From: Ectocarpus siliculosus
Lineage: Eukaryota; Sar; Phaeophyceae; Ectocarpales; Ectocarpaceae
Direction of reading: 5' to 3'
Assembly (NCBI GenBank): GCA_000310025.1
Contig: FN648499.1
Location: 1,936-49,189 of the forward strand
Length of the DNA stretch: 47,254 nucleotides
A model generated the notes under the pieces. It made no database searches. It saw nothing but the letters and a program-made list of their open reading frames with translations, and was not told the DNA's origin. Every line of letters begins with the position of its first letter. Within the stretch, counting starts at the first letter, position 1. The position numbers and the translations under genes are program-made. Shown in pieces: positions 1 through 9,528 of this stretch.

Positions 1-118
1 ATCGAGTCCACGCAGGGGCTGTAGCAAAGTCGGGTAACGTGTGACAGCTACAGAGCGCGTGAAGCAACGGAAGGACAGCAGCAGCCGCCTAACGCAGTAG
101 CGGCGGCAGTTTAGAAAA
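1..118 (+). repeat. Split direct repeat A1 of the RT-less DIRS-like element
   Basis: These 118 bases recur at 5549-5666 with no difference that I can see. After the shared part A1 continues GGGCGGGA and A2 continues TCCCGCCC, which are reverse complements of each other. The repeat begins at the window edge and may be longer. Confidence 0.85.
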
Positions 119-1260
119 GGGCGGGACGGGACACGGCGCAAGCATTGGGGAAGTGACCAGCACGCGACTCTCCATATAAAGGTAGGTGTGTACTCGTGTC
201 CAACATCCATCGTGTCGGCCGTGTTCCTATTCGCGTCCCGCTACTCTTGTGACCTCTCCGCTGCGTGCATTTAGCACGAGGGGGGAGGGTGCAGTAAGAT
301 AAGCGGCGGCAAGCCACCGCAGTCTCGCTCGCCGCGCCGCTCAGATAGGCCCCTTCCCAAACATGGGATGCGGTTCATCCCAACCGAGACGTACTCTCGC
401 TGAAGAAAAAAAAATGCGGTTCGTCCCAACCGAGACGTACTCTCTCTGAAGAAAAAATTCAACGGCAAAAAGAAAGAGCGGGGCCTGTTGTATGGTCGCA
501 CGCTGACTTGTCGCGGTTGATAGCAGCCATTGTACTGCACGGGGTGGAGGAACCCTGCGGCATCGGACATAACCAATCGACCCGCGGCAGTAGGGCATGA
601 TGCTGTCACGAGTATGCACATGAGGCAGGTGCCTTGTTTTCTGTTTCCCCCGGCTTACTAGGGACTACTTGCCGGTACAATCTTGTCTGTGCCGCGCACA
701 GAGGGGCATATAGCTGAAGGAATCGACGATAATATGCCCACTCACGTAAGCAATCGTCTCCACGGATGGTATTGACAAGTCCCCACTGATGGTATCGACA
801 AGTCCCATGGCATACAAAGCGGCCGCATACGTAATCGGAAAGTGCATTCAACAGCATTCACGGGAACGGATAAAAGCAAAAACACATGCATGCGAGAGAA
901 AGACTCAAAGAAAAAGACTGAAAAACAAAGAAGACGAGAAAAAAAAACGAGACAGCGAACTACGTGCTGTATGCATAAGGAAAAAGAAGATGAGAAAAAA
1001 ATAGGGGGGGGAGGTGAAAGTGACACGCGAGGTTCGAACTCGCGAGGAACGTCAGGTAGCGGTCCATGTGAGTGCATCACGGTCTCGAGGGGCATCACGT
1101 CAAATTTATTGCCGCTGTGACACAAACCTTCTATAAGAATACGTCACGTCCATCGACGATGAAGCGACCAAAAACGCCCGGACAGCAATTGATGCATGCC
1201 AAAAACTCGTCAACCTGCCGTAGGATTGTCTATGCGGAAGTGATCTCAATGAGAAAAAAA
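119..1260. other. 5' non-coding part of the RT-less DIRS-like element
   Basis: No convincing coding region is seen. It holds a two-copy tandem repeat at about 365-457 (unit ~47 bp, containing CCCAACCGAGACGTACTCTC and ending in an A tract), a two-copy short repeat at about 765-808 (TGGTATYGACAAGTCCC), and a tRNA-like T-arm at 1027-1044 described separately. An A-rich stretch (890-1005) gives low-complexity Lys/Arg/Glu translations that I do not regard as a gene. Confidence 0.5.
1020..1098 (-). other. tRNA-like structure (T-arm and acceptor-like pairing), possibly a degenerate tRNA
   Basis: On the - strand there is a canonical T-arm: stem GCGAG, loop TTCGAAC, stem CTCGC. It is followed by GTGTCAC, which can pair over 7 bp (two wobbles) with GTGATGC about 70 nt upstream. 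I cannot fold a convincing D-arm with the GG dinucleotide or a clear anticodon arm, so this is a tRNA relic or a tRNA-derived head rather than a confident tRNA gene. Confidence 0.3.
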
Positions 1261-1269
1261 AAACAAGGA

Positions 1270-2625
1270 CACGCACCAGCACGGGACGCGCCAATAGTGG
1301 AAGCTCTCGTCCGTGCTGTTGGCGAGTGGAAGTTAACCGATCTCAACGCAACGAAACACGAAGTCAAACATGTATCAGCACGGGATGCGCCAATGAGTGG
1401 AAGCACCCGCGCTGTTGGCGAGTAGAGTTAACCGAATTCAACGCAGCGGTAGAAAATACCACAAATCATGCATCAGTACGGGACGCGCCAATGAGTGGAA
1501 GCACCCGTGCTGCATATGTGATGTCAGCCTCAGCACGGGACGCGCCAATGAGTGGAAGCACTCGTGCTGTTGGTGAGTAGAGTTAACCGATCTCAAAAAG
1601 AAAGAACAAAACGCCGTACATGTATCAGCACGGGACGCGCCAATGAGTGGAAGCACCCGCGCTGTTGGCGAGTAGAGTTAACCGAATTCAACGCAGCGGT
1701 AGAAAAATACCACAAATCATGCATCAGTACGGGACGCGCCAATGAGTGGACGCACCCGCGCTGTTGGCGAGTAGAGTTAACCGAATTCAACGCAGCGGTA
1801 GGAAATACCACAAATCATGCATCAGTACGGGACGCGCCAATGAGTGAAAGCACCCGTGCTGCATATGTGTTGTCAGCCTCACCACGGGACGCGCCAACGA
1901 GTGGAAGCACTCGTGCTGTTGGCGAGTAGAGTTAACCGATCTCAAAAAGAAAGAAGAAAACGCCGTACACGTATCAGCACGGGACGCGCCAATGAGTGGA
2001 CGCACCCGTGCTGTTGGCGAGTAGAGTTAACCGAATTCAACGCATCGAAAACGAAGTCGTACACGTATCAGTACGGGACGCGCCAATGAGTGGAAGCACC
2101 CGTGCTGCATATGTGTTGTCAGTTTCAGCAAGGGACGCGCCAATGAGTGCTGTTGGCGAGTAGAGTTAACCGATCTCAAAAAGAAAGAACAAAAACGCCG
2201 TACACGTATCAGCACGGGACGCGCCAATGAGTGGACGCACCCGTGCTGTTGGCGAGTAGAATTAACCGATCTCCACGCATCGAAAACGAAGTCATACACG
2301 TATCAGTACGGGACGCGCCAATGAGTGGAAGCACCCGTGCTCATATGTGTTGTCAGTTTCAGCAAGGGACGCGCCAATGAGTGGAAGCACCCGCGCTGCG
2401 TACAAGTATCAGTACGGGTCGCGCCAATGAGTGGAAGCACCCGTGCTGCATATGTGTTGTCAGTTTCAGCGAGGGACGCGCCAATGAGTGGAAGCACCCG
2501 CGCTGTTGGCAAGTGGAGTTCACCGTATCCAACGCATCGAAAAAAAAAAAAAAAACACGTATCAGCACGGGACGCGCCAATGAGTGGAAGCACCCGTGCC
2601 GATGGCGAACCGGGGTTCACCGAAT
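1270..2625. repeat. 17-copy minisatellite of hairpin-forming units inside the DIRS-like element
   Basis: The conserved core GGGACGCGCCAATGAGTGGA recurs about 17 times, first near 1281 and last near 2569. Complete units are flanked by CAGCACGGG and CCCGTGCTG, which are complementary, so each unit can fold into a 9-bp stem with a ~21-nt loop. Spacers come in two main types: ~55-60 bp beginning CATATGTGTTGTCAG, and ~90-100 bp containing GTTGGCGAGTAGAGTTAACC. The types alternate in a loose higher-order pattern. One frame reads as Ser/Arg/Ala-rich repeats, but the frame changes between units, so I do not call a protein. The array ends in A-rich sequence before Gag. Confidence 0.9.
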
Positions 2626-2906
2626 CCAAGAAAATATATATATAAAAAAAAAAAAAAGAGAAACCATCGCTAGTGTTCCAAAGAGAGAAATATTCGGGAT
2701 TGGTCGACGTCCGGTGACCGTAGCGTCAGCAGCAATAATCACTCCATTCAATCCACAGGCGTCGAGAACGAACTAACGCGAGCTCGCGATATAACAACGC
2801 GTCGTTCTGGGCCCGACGAAAACCCACGTCAGATAGTTTCGCCCGAAGATAGGATTTGTAGACCATTCTAACTGCAGATCCAGGCGCGCGATCGACTACG
2901 CCCACG

Positions 2907-3874
2907 ATGAAGAGGAAAAAAAGTGTTCCCGCAACGCCGCCCTGACGCTCGCCCGCCGCCTGCCGCCGGTCCGCTGCTTATACGACTCCAACCGCGACCA
3001 GATGCCGACACGGGCCTCCACGCGGAGCGGCAGGGCAGCGGCTGGGCAAGCAGGGCGAGGTCGGGCGGCGACACCTTCGACACCACGCACGAGGAGGTCT
3101 ACCGCGCGATCGGTGGCGAGCTCTCGACGGCTCGCCCCTCGACGCGCAGCGGATCACGTACTCCCGCGAGGCGTCGAGCGGTATCCTCCTCGCGAGCGCC
3201 AGGGACAGGCACCCGCGGCGACCCCCCCGCTGATGAGACTGAGCTCGCTTCTCTCCGCGGGCTGGTGGACGGCCTGAGGGAGGAGCTGCAGCGGAAGCGC
3301 GATGAGGCTGCCGGCGATCGCCAGCAGCTTCAAGCAACGATCGACGACCTGATCGCCACCCAAGCAGCAGGACCTGGCCTTCCGGGGGGGGGTGCAACTG
3401 GTGGGCACAACCGCCCCCACCATCGGCCTCTCGGGCCCCCGCTACACCCAGCGCCGAGGCGTCTAAGGCTACGGCAAAGGATAGAGCGCGGATGTGGGGG
3501 GACCTCCGCCGGGTAAAAGCGTGGCTCATCCTGGGGCGGCCTCCGGCAGTTTCAAAACTGTCGCAGATGGAGTGGCAATCCTTGCTTCGCAAAGGCGTCC
3601 TGGTGACAGAGAAAGTGGCGGCATCGCTCGACACGCTCGTGGTTACTGCTTCGCCTTCAACTCGTCGTCCGGTTGCCATGATCGTAACTGCCCACACATC
3701 CACGCCCAGAACCCTTCCCACGCTAGGCGCGGAGCGTCCGAAACTCCGGCAACCGGCGCGCGCGGCGTTGGCCACGGCAACGGGGGAGGGCGCGGAGGAG
3801 AGGCGCGCGCCGCTGGCGAGGGCGGCGCGAGACCCAAGGCCGCTGGCTTCTTCACCCACGGGAAAGACAAATAG
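2907..3874 (+). pseudogene. Gag-like protein with coiled coil and CCCH zinc finger (homopolymer indels)
   Basis: This is the probable nucleocapsid-type protein of the RT-less DIRS-like element. The reading frame needs small shifts at three homopolymers: an A7 run (2916-2922) after the ATG at 2907, a G9 run (3384-3392) and a G6 run (3496-3501). These could be real decay or base-call errors. In order one reads a Pro/Arg-rich N-terminus, a conserved-looking segment with GGDTFDTTHEEVYRAIGG, a predicted coiled coil (ELASLRGLVDGLREELQRKR), a Pro/Ala/Ser linker, and then a CX8CX4CX3H zinc finger (CFAFNSSSGC, CHDRNC, CPHIH) and a Gly/Arg-rich tail. The same finger spacing occurs in the Gag of the second DIRS-like element, which supports the assignment. 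The frame ends in TAG at 3872-3874, and the YR continues in the same frame. Confidence 0.6.
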
Positions 3875-3906
3875 GGGTGCGGGCTCTCCCGCGTAGCGGG
3901 GGGGCC
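3872..3906 (+). promoter_or_regulatory. In-frame TAG followed by a GC hairpin: candidate stop-readthrough signal
   Basis: The Gag frame stops at TAG (3872-3874), and the same frame stays open into the YR. Four bases later GCGGG-CTCT-CCCGC (3879-3892) forms a perfect 5-bp hairpin that can be extended by two G-U pairs. It is followed by a second run, GCGGGGGGGCC (3896-3906), that could pair with the loop or with the 3' stem. UAG followed by G and a nearby structure resembles known Gag-Pol readthrough contexts such as that of murine leukaemia virus. That function is inferred here, not shown. Confidence 0.4.
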
Positions 3907-5122
3907 TACCTCGGATGGCAGCGCACCTGCGGCTAAATCGAACGGCAGCACGCCGGTCTACACGAGGTTGGCTCCAGGGCTATCAGCAGGTTCAGGACCT
4001 GGGACAGGCAGGACGGGACTTTGTTACCGACGTCTTGGCATGCAGCTCGTCGAGCACTCAGTTGCGTCTTCGTCTAGAAGGACTTACACGTCAGGCTTCA
4101 ACTCTTGGTGCACGTTTCGCAGGCTGACGGAGAAGCCCAAGTTCCTAGGGCAACGTGCCGGGGACCTTCATGTGTGGGAGTTGATAGACTTCGTAGCCTG
4201 GTGTTTCGAGTCTGAGGGTAATCGAGCGAGTACAATATCCGGAAAACTCAAGGCTGTACAACATTTTCATAGGCTGGAAGCTTCTGTCGAGCTAGACTTG
4301 TCGTCTCCGATGTTGAAATGTGCGCTAAGGGGGATTGCGAGGAACCACGTGGCTGTGGGGACGGTACGCCGTGTGCGCCTGCCTGTGTCTTGGCGTATGC
4401 TGCTGGACGGGGAAAGCGCAAGCCAGAACTGGGGGGAAGGGGGCAGAGTGATGTGGCTGTGTCTGTGCTTGTCCTATCTCTTTATCACACGGTCTGATGA
4501 GGTGTTCGCGAATGATGCGGGCAGGGTGCATGAGGCACACTGTCTTACGAGGGCGGACGTCGCATTGTTTGCTGGCGAGACGCAATTAGTCTTTAGTCAC
4601 TATCGTAGAGCAGACCGTGTCGAAATGAGGTTTAGAGGGCACAAGGCCGATCAAGAGCAGAAAGGAAACATACGGGTTCGTACGCGAGACGAAGTCACCG
4701 GACCGCAGTCAGGTGTGAGAGCACGCGGCGGCGCGGTGGCTCTTGTGGTGGAGCTGTTATCGTGTCATGCGACGTTGCCTGACTCCGCACCGTTGGCTTC
4801 GTACCGTAGTGGAAGAGCAGTGAGAGTAGTGAGGTATACTGCTGCCCTCCGTGCACTCAGAGAAGTGGTAGCGAAGTCGGGGCGTAACCCCCAGGAGTAC
4901 GCGTTGCACTCGTTGCGAATTGGAGGCGCGACGGCTCTTGCATCGGGCGGAGACATCGCAGAACGAGTGATTCAGAGAGAAGGGAAGTGGAGGTCGGATG
5001 CATACAAGCCGTACGCGCGAAACAATGTAGAGGATTCGCGGCGAGTGTCACGGAAACTTACAGACGGCAGTAGGATCGTATCGAGACAGCTGGGGGAGGG
5101 GACCGTCTGGGGGAACGGATAG
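3875..5122 (+). CDS. DIRS-type tyrosine recombinase (YR), downstream part of a possible Gag-YR fusion
   Basis: Site-specific recombinase of the lambda-integrase/DIRS class, expected to integrate a circular DNA intermediate in the nucleus. Counting from the Leu codon at 3968 (384 codons), the N-terminal SAM-like core-binding region includes RRTYTSGFNSWCTF. The catalytic set appears complete: Arg 175 in TRSDE, a possible Lys 226, His 314 and Arg 317 in HSLRIGGAT, Trp 341 in GKWRSDAY, and the nucleophile Tyr 349 in YKPYAR. I see no ATG near the conserved start. The frame is open back to the Gag TAG at 3872, so expression by readthrough, re-initiation or a spliced start are the options. No frameshift is visible in the YR itself, which makes it the best-preserved gene of the element. 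It stops at TAG 5120-5122, 41 bases before B1. Confidence 0.8.
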   Translation, partial: GCGLSRVAGGPTSDGSAPAAKSNGSTPVYTRLAPGLSAGSGPGTGRTGLCYRRLGMQLVEHSVASSSRRTYTSGFNSWCTFRRLTEKPKFLGQRAGDLHVWELIDFVAWCFESEGNRASTISGKLKAVQHFHRLEASVELDLSSPMLKCALRGIARNHVAVGTVRRVRLPVSWRMLLDGESASQNWGEGGRVMWLCLCLSYLFITRSDEVFANDAGRVHEAHCLTRADVALFAGETQLVFSHYRRADRVEMRFRGHKADQEQKGNIRVRTRDEVTGPQSGVRARGGAVALVVELLSCHATLPDSAPLASYRSGRAVRVVRYTAALRALREVVAKSGRNPQEYALHSLRIGGATALASGGDIAERVIQREGKWRSDAYKPYARNNVEDSRRVSRKLTDGSRIVSRQLGEGTVWGNG

Positions 5123-5163
5123 TTGACTTATTCGGTAGTCGTCCAGAAACTGACCTCGATGTG

Positions 5164-5401
5164 GGTGTTGTAGAATGGTGTGTACCATTTGAGGACTTGG
5201 TCAGTTTTGGGACTCCTGCGTTTGCAGTCGTAGTCCCCCGGCTAGTATTTGTGGGGAGAGAGATGGATTTGTAAGAGTTGACGCCGGCCTTTGCAGCTAA
5301 CGCGGCCGGAGAGACGATGAGCGTTTCGTGCGTCTCTCTCCCCAACACGTAGCCTAGAAACCGAAGAAATAATGAAGCAATTCGAAAGAAAACAAAATAA
5401 A
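5164..5401 (+). repeat. Split direct repeat B1
   Basis: The 238 bases are the same as 5735-5972 (constant offset 571). It contains an inverted pair, GGAGAGAGA near 5254 and TCTCTCTCC near 5333, which may form a stem. The downstream spacer 5402-5548 (AT-richer) shows no gene. Confidence 0.85.
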
Positions 5402-5548
5402 AGGAAGGTTTGTTCGTCGAAGCAGATAGAATAACTGGTGTTTATTTTGTAACAACAGTCGAATTAGAATTTGGCTTCATTTTCTACCGGAAACCCAGGG
5501 TCACGGTGTTTGGAATTATTAGTCTATAGTTGGGGGTGTCATTCCGTG

Positions 5549-5666
5549 ATCGAGTCCACGCAGGGGCTGTAGCAAAGTCGGGTAACGTGTGACAGCTACA
5601 GAGCGCGTGAAGCAACGGAAGGACAGCAGCAGCCGCCTAACGCAGTAGCGGCGGCAGTTTAGAAAA
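5549..5666 (+). repeat. Split direct repeat A2
   Basis: Second copy of the A repeat (1-118), placed between B1 and B2 as expected for split direct repeats. The 68-base spacer to B2 (5667-5734) has no recognised feature. Confidence 0.85.
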
Positions 5667-5734
5667 TCCCGCCCTCCCATCCCTTTTCTTTCGAAGGTGG
5701 GGGCATAAGTTCGGGAATATTCGGTATCTAGTCA

Positions 5735-5972
5735 GGTGTTGTAGAATGGTGTGTACCATTTGAGGACTTGGTCAGTTTTGGGACTCCTGCGTTTGCAGTC
5801 GTAGTCCCCCGGCTAGTATTTGTGGGGAGAGAGATGGATTTGTAAGAGTTGACGCCGGCCTTTGCAGCTAACGCGGCCGGAGAGACGATGAGCGTTTCGT
5901 GCGTCTCTCTCCCCAACACGTAGCCTAGAAACCGAAGAAATAATGAAGCAATTCGAAAGAAAACAAAATAAA
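5735..5972 (+). repeat. Split direct repeat B2, right end of the DIRS-like element
   Basis: Exact second copy of 5164-5401. Identity ends at 5972, after which sequence related to the Gag-only LTR element begins. This defines the right boundary of the element. Confidence 0.8.
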
Positions 5973-7040
5973 CCAACACCTTGACAAATATACCAGTCCA
6001 CCAGCAGCCCCCCTGCTGTAACATCCATCCCAAACACGAAGAAACCAAAAAAATCCAAAACAGACAATCAACAATCCAGCAGCCCCCCTGCTGGGACATC
6101 TCATATAAACGCAACGAAAATCCCATTCAATATTCAATTCCATGTCACCTCCGCAGGTAAAACGCGGAAAACGATCCAAACATGAACTACCCAAAGCCCA
6201 TTAGCCAACATCAATTCCATGTAAAATCCCCAGGGAAAACACGGAAAATCTCAACATGAACTACCAAACAAACCCGATGTCAGAAACACTGCTTGTTGTG
6301 CTGCGGCGGACAGCATGGTATCACATCCCCCCCCCCATGATTTTCGACAGCAGTGCAACAATCAGGCGTGATTCCGCAAAATCCAGCATGCCAATTCTGC
6401 ATCCAACTTCAGCAACTCCAAACCGAAACAAGAAAATAAAACATATCATCAAAGAAAAGGAGTCACACGTCCAGCACATACCAGTCTGCCGTACAGGCCT
6501 ACTTGGAAAGGAAAATTGGTACTCCGCAAGGATTGACTCGTCGGGTACGGTACATCGGAGGGACAGAGAAACGGTGCGTGCCCCCCAACGTCTTTGCCCA
6601 GCACGTCGCACGCCAAGCCAACGCCTACTACATATATCCAGTACCATCCGAAAAAAATAGCAGTAACTACCATAGAGAATGTTATCCCAACAAAGATGGA
6701 AAAACCAGAGTGGAACAAACCGTACGCAGAAATTTTACTACCACCGCCATTTGAGATATTTTCCTGGCAAACAACAGCCCCCGGCCGCAACATTCCATTT
6801 GCCTCCCAGAAAAACAACAATAATCAGCCATGGAAATTCCCTGCCATTGGGCCGTGGAAATTAGTGTCCCTGCAAGGTAAAACGCGGGTGGGCATCTCTA
6901 CAGAACAAAACAAAAACAAATCCAAACCTGCAAATGTGCCAACGATAGGAAAAATGATTTGCAGACGGTGAAAAATGCAGCATTGTATCTGAAGATCAAA
7001 ACACAAGAACAACATCCTGCACAAAACAAATTTCAGAAAA
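5973..7040 (-). other. 3' non-coding region of the Gag-only LTR relic with short hairpins
   Basis: No supportable gene. It contains two CAGCCCCCCTGCTG motifs (about 6005 and 6083), and hairpins of the form CCGC-(AGGTAAAA)-GCGG or close variants near 6160, 6225 and 6872. The poly(C) tract at 6327-6336 is the empty counterpart of the SINE-like insertion at 14155-14674. The same motif set recurs at 13780-14080 in the related element. Confidence 0.5.
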
Positions 7041-7115
7041 ATGACAAGGATACGCAAACCAACCCCACGTGCCTTGGCGAGTTTAAGACCCCAGCAGAAG
7101 TCGCGCTGCTTGCCG

Positions 7116-7916
7116 TCATTGTTGGACTCGCCCGGTCCTCCGAACTCCCTTCCCCGCTTCATGATCCTCCTGTCGTTGCTCCGGTCGCGAACACGGGCTC
7201 CCCGGCCGTTGCCCACGCGACATCTTTCCACGGTCGAACGGGATGTCCATCCCCATCACCATCACCAGCCCCACTCTCCCAGCCTTCAGCCGGCACAGCT
7301 CCCCCGGGTCGAAGGGGTGCAGCAGTGCCCCAAACCAGGCCACATCCATCCCCTCTGCCTCGTCGTTGCTACTGCTGCCGCTGCCGCTGCAGCTGCTGCT
7401 GCTGGAACCATCGACCAGGTCGTCCACCCCGGGATAGTTGGCGCCGCGCACCCCCGAACACACGGTGCCGGGATCGAAAGGGTGCGTGGACGCCCCCCTC
7501 TCGCCACAGACGCTGTCATCCCAGCAGCCATCAACCTCACCTGCCCACCAACCGCCATCATCGCTGCCGTCGTCACTGCCGTTGACCACCGCTTCCCCGT
7601 TGCTGGCCGTCCCCCCAACCGATATGGTGGGGGGAACGTCACCGACGGTCGCCATCGTAGCGGCCGGTGCCATCGCCGCGGTCGCGGGTGGTGCCGTCAC
7701 CGATGTCGCCACTCCAGCCGCCGATGCCGTCATTGTAGCCACCTGCTCGGGCTCTCGAGCCATTCTCCCCGCCGCCGCAGCGGGAGAAACAACACCGCCG
7801 GGTGCCGCCGCCGTCGCCGCTGGAACCGCCGTCGATACCGACGCTCCAACCACCAACGCGGGCGCTCCGGTCGTTCTCCCCGCCACCGTCGCGGAGATAC
7901 CAGTGTCGCCAGGCAC
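7116..7916 (-). pseudogene. C-terminal part of the copia-like Gag, frameshifted
   Basis: It continues the Gag at 7952-9052 in another frame, so at least one frameshift lies near 7920-7950. The translation holds Ala/Gly/Thr-rich tandem repeats of about 35-45 residues, each with a VGASVST- or AGVATSV-like core, then an acidic Ser/Asp/Gly-rich stretch. Similar repeats (GGTAAAQALAAGAAASEA) end the better-preserved Gag at 15075-17039. It has no enzymatic domain. Confidence 0.45.
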
Positions 7917-7951
7917 CGCCGCCGTCGCCGCTGGAACCGCCGCCGATGCCG

Positions 7952-9052
7952 CTACTCCAGCTGTCGCCGCGAGCCCTCCGGGCGCTTCCTCCGCCGTCGC
8001 TGCGAAGGAAACACTACCGCCGCCGTCGCGGCGACAACACTACCGCCGCCGTAGGTCGCCGCCGTCGCCGCTGGAGCTGCCGCCGATGCCGCCACTCCAG
8101 TCGCCAACGCAGGCGCTCCGGCCATTTCCCCCGCCCCAGCAGCGGGGAAAACATCATCGCAGACACTGCCACCAGCGTGAATCATGTCCCCAGAATCATT
8201 CCATCCAAACCATCCGTCATCATCACCGTCCACAGCGCCGCCAGCGTGAACCATGTCGACCAAATCAGAGCGGTACTCGCTCTCTGCCATCACCTCGCCG
8301 CCAACGTGAACCAGGTCGACAAAATCAGAGCGGTACTCGCTCTCTACCACGACCTGGTGCTGTACGACCGAGCTTCCACCGATGTCCATGCAGCTGACGC
8401 CGCCATTGACGCCCATCCAGCAGCCACCGCGGACGATACGGCCGTCATTCTCGCCGCTGCTGCCATGAAGATGCACGGCGCAGTTCCGCCACATATGGCC
8501 GTACTGACCACAGGCGCCGCACGTACCCTCGAACCTGCGGGGTGCGGCGCATTCTTCGCCGTGGTGGCCGTTCCTGCCGCACCGAGTGCAATGGTATACC
8601 GTACCAGGCGGAGGGGGTGATTCCTGCTGGAAATACACGGCGTTGCTCCCGCAGTCATGTATCCCACCAACTCCGGTTGGCGGCAGCTGCTGTTGCTGCC
8701 GCGCCAACTGCTGGTGCTGCCGCGCCTGGTGGCTCTGAGTGAAAACGCAGTGTTGGTTCTGCTGAGGGACAAAACCACCACGAGAACACTGCTGTACCTG
8801 CGATGGCTGCTGCTGCCATTGAGCACTCCATCGCTGCTGCTGTTGTTGTTGTTGTTGCTGCCGCCTAAGTCTCTCCTTCTCATACTCGGCAGCCTCCGCA
8901 GCTCTGAGCACCTTCACCAGCCTCTCCACCTCCGACTCGGCAGCTCGTAGCCTCTCTGCTGCGTTGCGTGACCTCTCCTCCATCTTGATGCTCACAACTG
9001 TAGTCTCCTCCATTTGCGAATCTCTTCCTATTCCGCCGCTTCTCTCCGCCAT
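7952..9052 (-). pseudogene. Copia-like Gag relic with two CCHC zinc knuckles and a coiled-coil N-terminus
   Basis: The frame starts at ATG 9052. The first ~65 residues form a predicted coiled coil (ERSRNAAERLRAAESEVERL), followed by a polyglutamine tract. Two CX2CX4HX4C knuckles follow at residues ~155-168 (CTRCGRNGHHGEEC) and ~178-191 (CGACGQYGHMWRNC). A short segment with DCGxNAVYxQxESxPPPG before the knuckles is shared with the Gag at 15075-17039, so the two are homologous. The UBN2-type capsid domain of that Gag is absent here and the coiled coil takes its place. Its role would be RNA binding and packaging. The C-terminus is frameshifted into 7116-7916. Confidence 0.65.
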
Positions 9053-9301
9053 AGTCTACACTTGAAAAATATCCCGTACCCTGCTGCCCCAGCCCTGAAG
9101 CGCTGTCCCAGCAATACACCCCCTGCTGTCCCGGTCCCCGATGGCCACCGTCCCAGCTATACACTACCCGCTGCCGTGCTGTCCCGTCCCCGTTGGCCAC
9201 GTCCCAGCTTAGCTATATATATCGTATTCGCCGCCCCATTGGCCCGGCACATACAGCTCAGACGCCAATACCCACTACCAACACCAGGCCATACAATATA
9301 T
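9053..9301 (-). other. 5' leader of the Gag-only LTR relic
   Basis: Non-coding. It carries tandem GC-rich units of the type CCCTGCTGYCCC ... GTCCCAGC-TATAC between about 9075 and 9220. The related element has a comparable three-copy leader repeat at 17268-17465. Confidence 0.4.
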
Positions 9302-9491
9302 TGTATTTGGGTGCGGTAGCCCGGCAGAGGCCGAAAGAGAAAGAAGGTTGACTCAAGACCTTTGGTTGATTAGAGAGTGAGAGACATGCGGTAGACAACA
9401 CCATCGCCATGCAGCATGCCCATCAACACATTTCATCCGCGTACCCCCCGGAGGCCCCGTAGACAGTATAATCTGCCGAGCACCCCAAACA
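9302..9491 (-). repeat. LTR relic (190 bp) of the Gag-only element
   Basis: It starts TGTATTTGGGTGC and ends GCACCCCAAACA, a TG...CA pair with inverted-repeat ends like the 241-bp LTRs at 12937 and 17520. Blocks around GACTCAAG, GATTAGAGAGT and the CATCCGCGTA region align with those LTRs. No target duplication could be tested because the partner LTR is absent. Confidence 0.6.
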
Positions 9492-9528
9492 ATGGTGCCC
9501 CTTTCGCAAATATATACCATGGTAGAGC

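Larger units (their letters stand above)
1..5972 (+). mobile_element. DIRS-like element with Gag and tyrosine recombinase but no RT; split direct repeats
   Basis: The order is A1 (1-118), minisatellite, Gag, YR, B1 (5164-5401), A2 (5549-5666), B2 (5735-5972). The A copies and the B copies each look identical over their length. This A1-genes-B1-A2-B2 layout is the split-direct-repeat arrangement known from PAT/Ngaro-type DIRS retrotransposons, which integrate through a tyrosine recombinase and make no target duplication. The A match runs to base 1, so the true left end may lie outside the window. There is no reverse transcriptase/RNase H between Gag and YR, unlike the second DIRS-like element at 24397-31673. 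It is therefore either an internal-deletion derivative that relies on RT supplied in trans or a distinct lineage. B2 ends where Gag-only LTR relic sequence begins, so the element probably inserted into that relic. Confidence 0.75.
5973..9491 (-). mobile_element. Degraded Gag-only LTR retrotransposon (copia-like Gag), 3' LTR not seen
   Basis: This region is a diverged relative of the element at 12937-17760. It has a similar LTR at its right end (9302-9491), a two-knuckle Gag (9052 leftward) and a 3' non-coding region that shares the poly(C)-CATGATTTTCGACAGCAG segment (6327-6352) and the CCCCCCTGCTG motifs. No protease, integrase, reverse transcriptase or RNase H is visible. The 3' end on the - strand is cut at 5973 by the DIRS-like element, so the missing 3' LTR may lie left of the window. 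Confidence 0.6.

Noticed and set aside
1270-2625. CRISPR-like array of palindromic repeats with spacers
   Set aside because: The intervals are themselves repeats of two types, not unique spacers, there are no cas genes, and the context is a eukaryotic retroelement. It is a minisatellite.
2978-3859. 293-codon - strand ORF
   Set aside because: Antisense to the DIRS-like Gag, no domain signal; the CCCH finger and coiled coil are on the + strand.
7041-8620. Arg/His/Pro-rich + strand ORFs
   Set aside because: They are antisense to the Gag relic and composed of low-complexity GC-rich codons.
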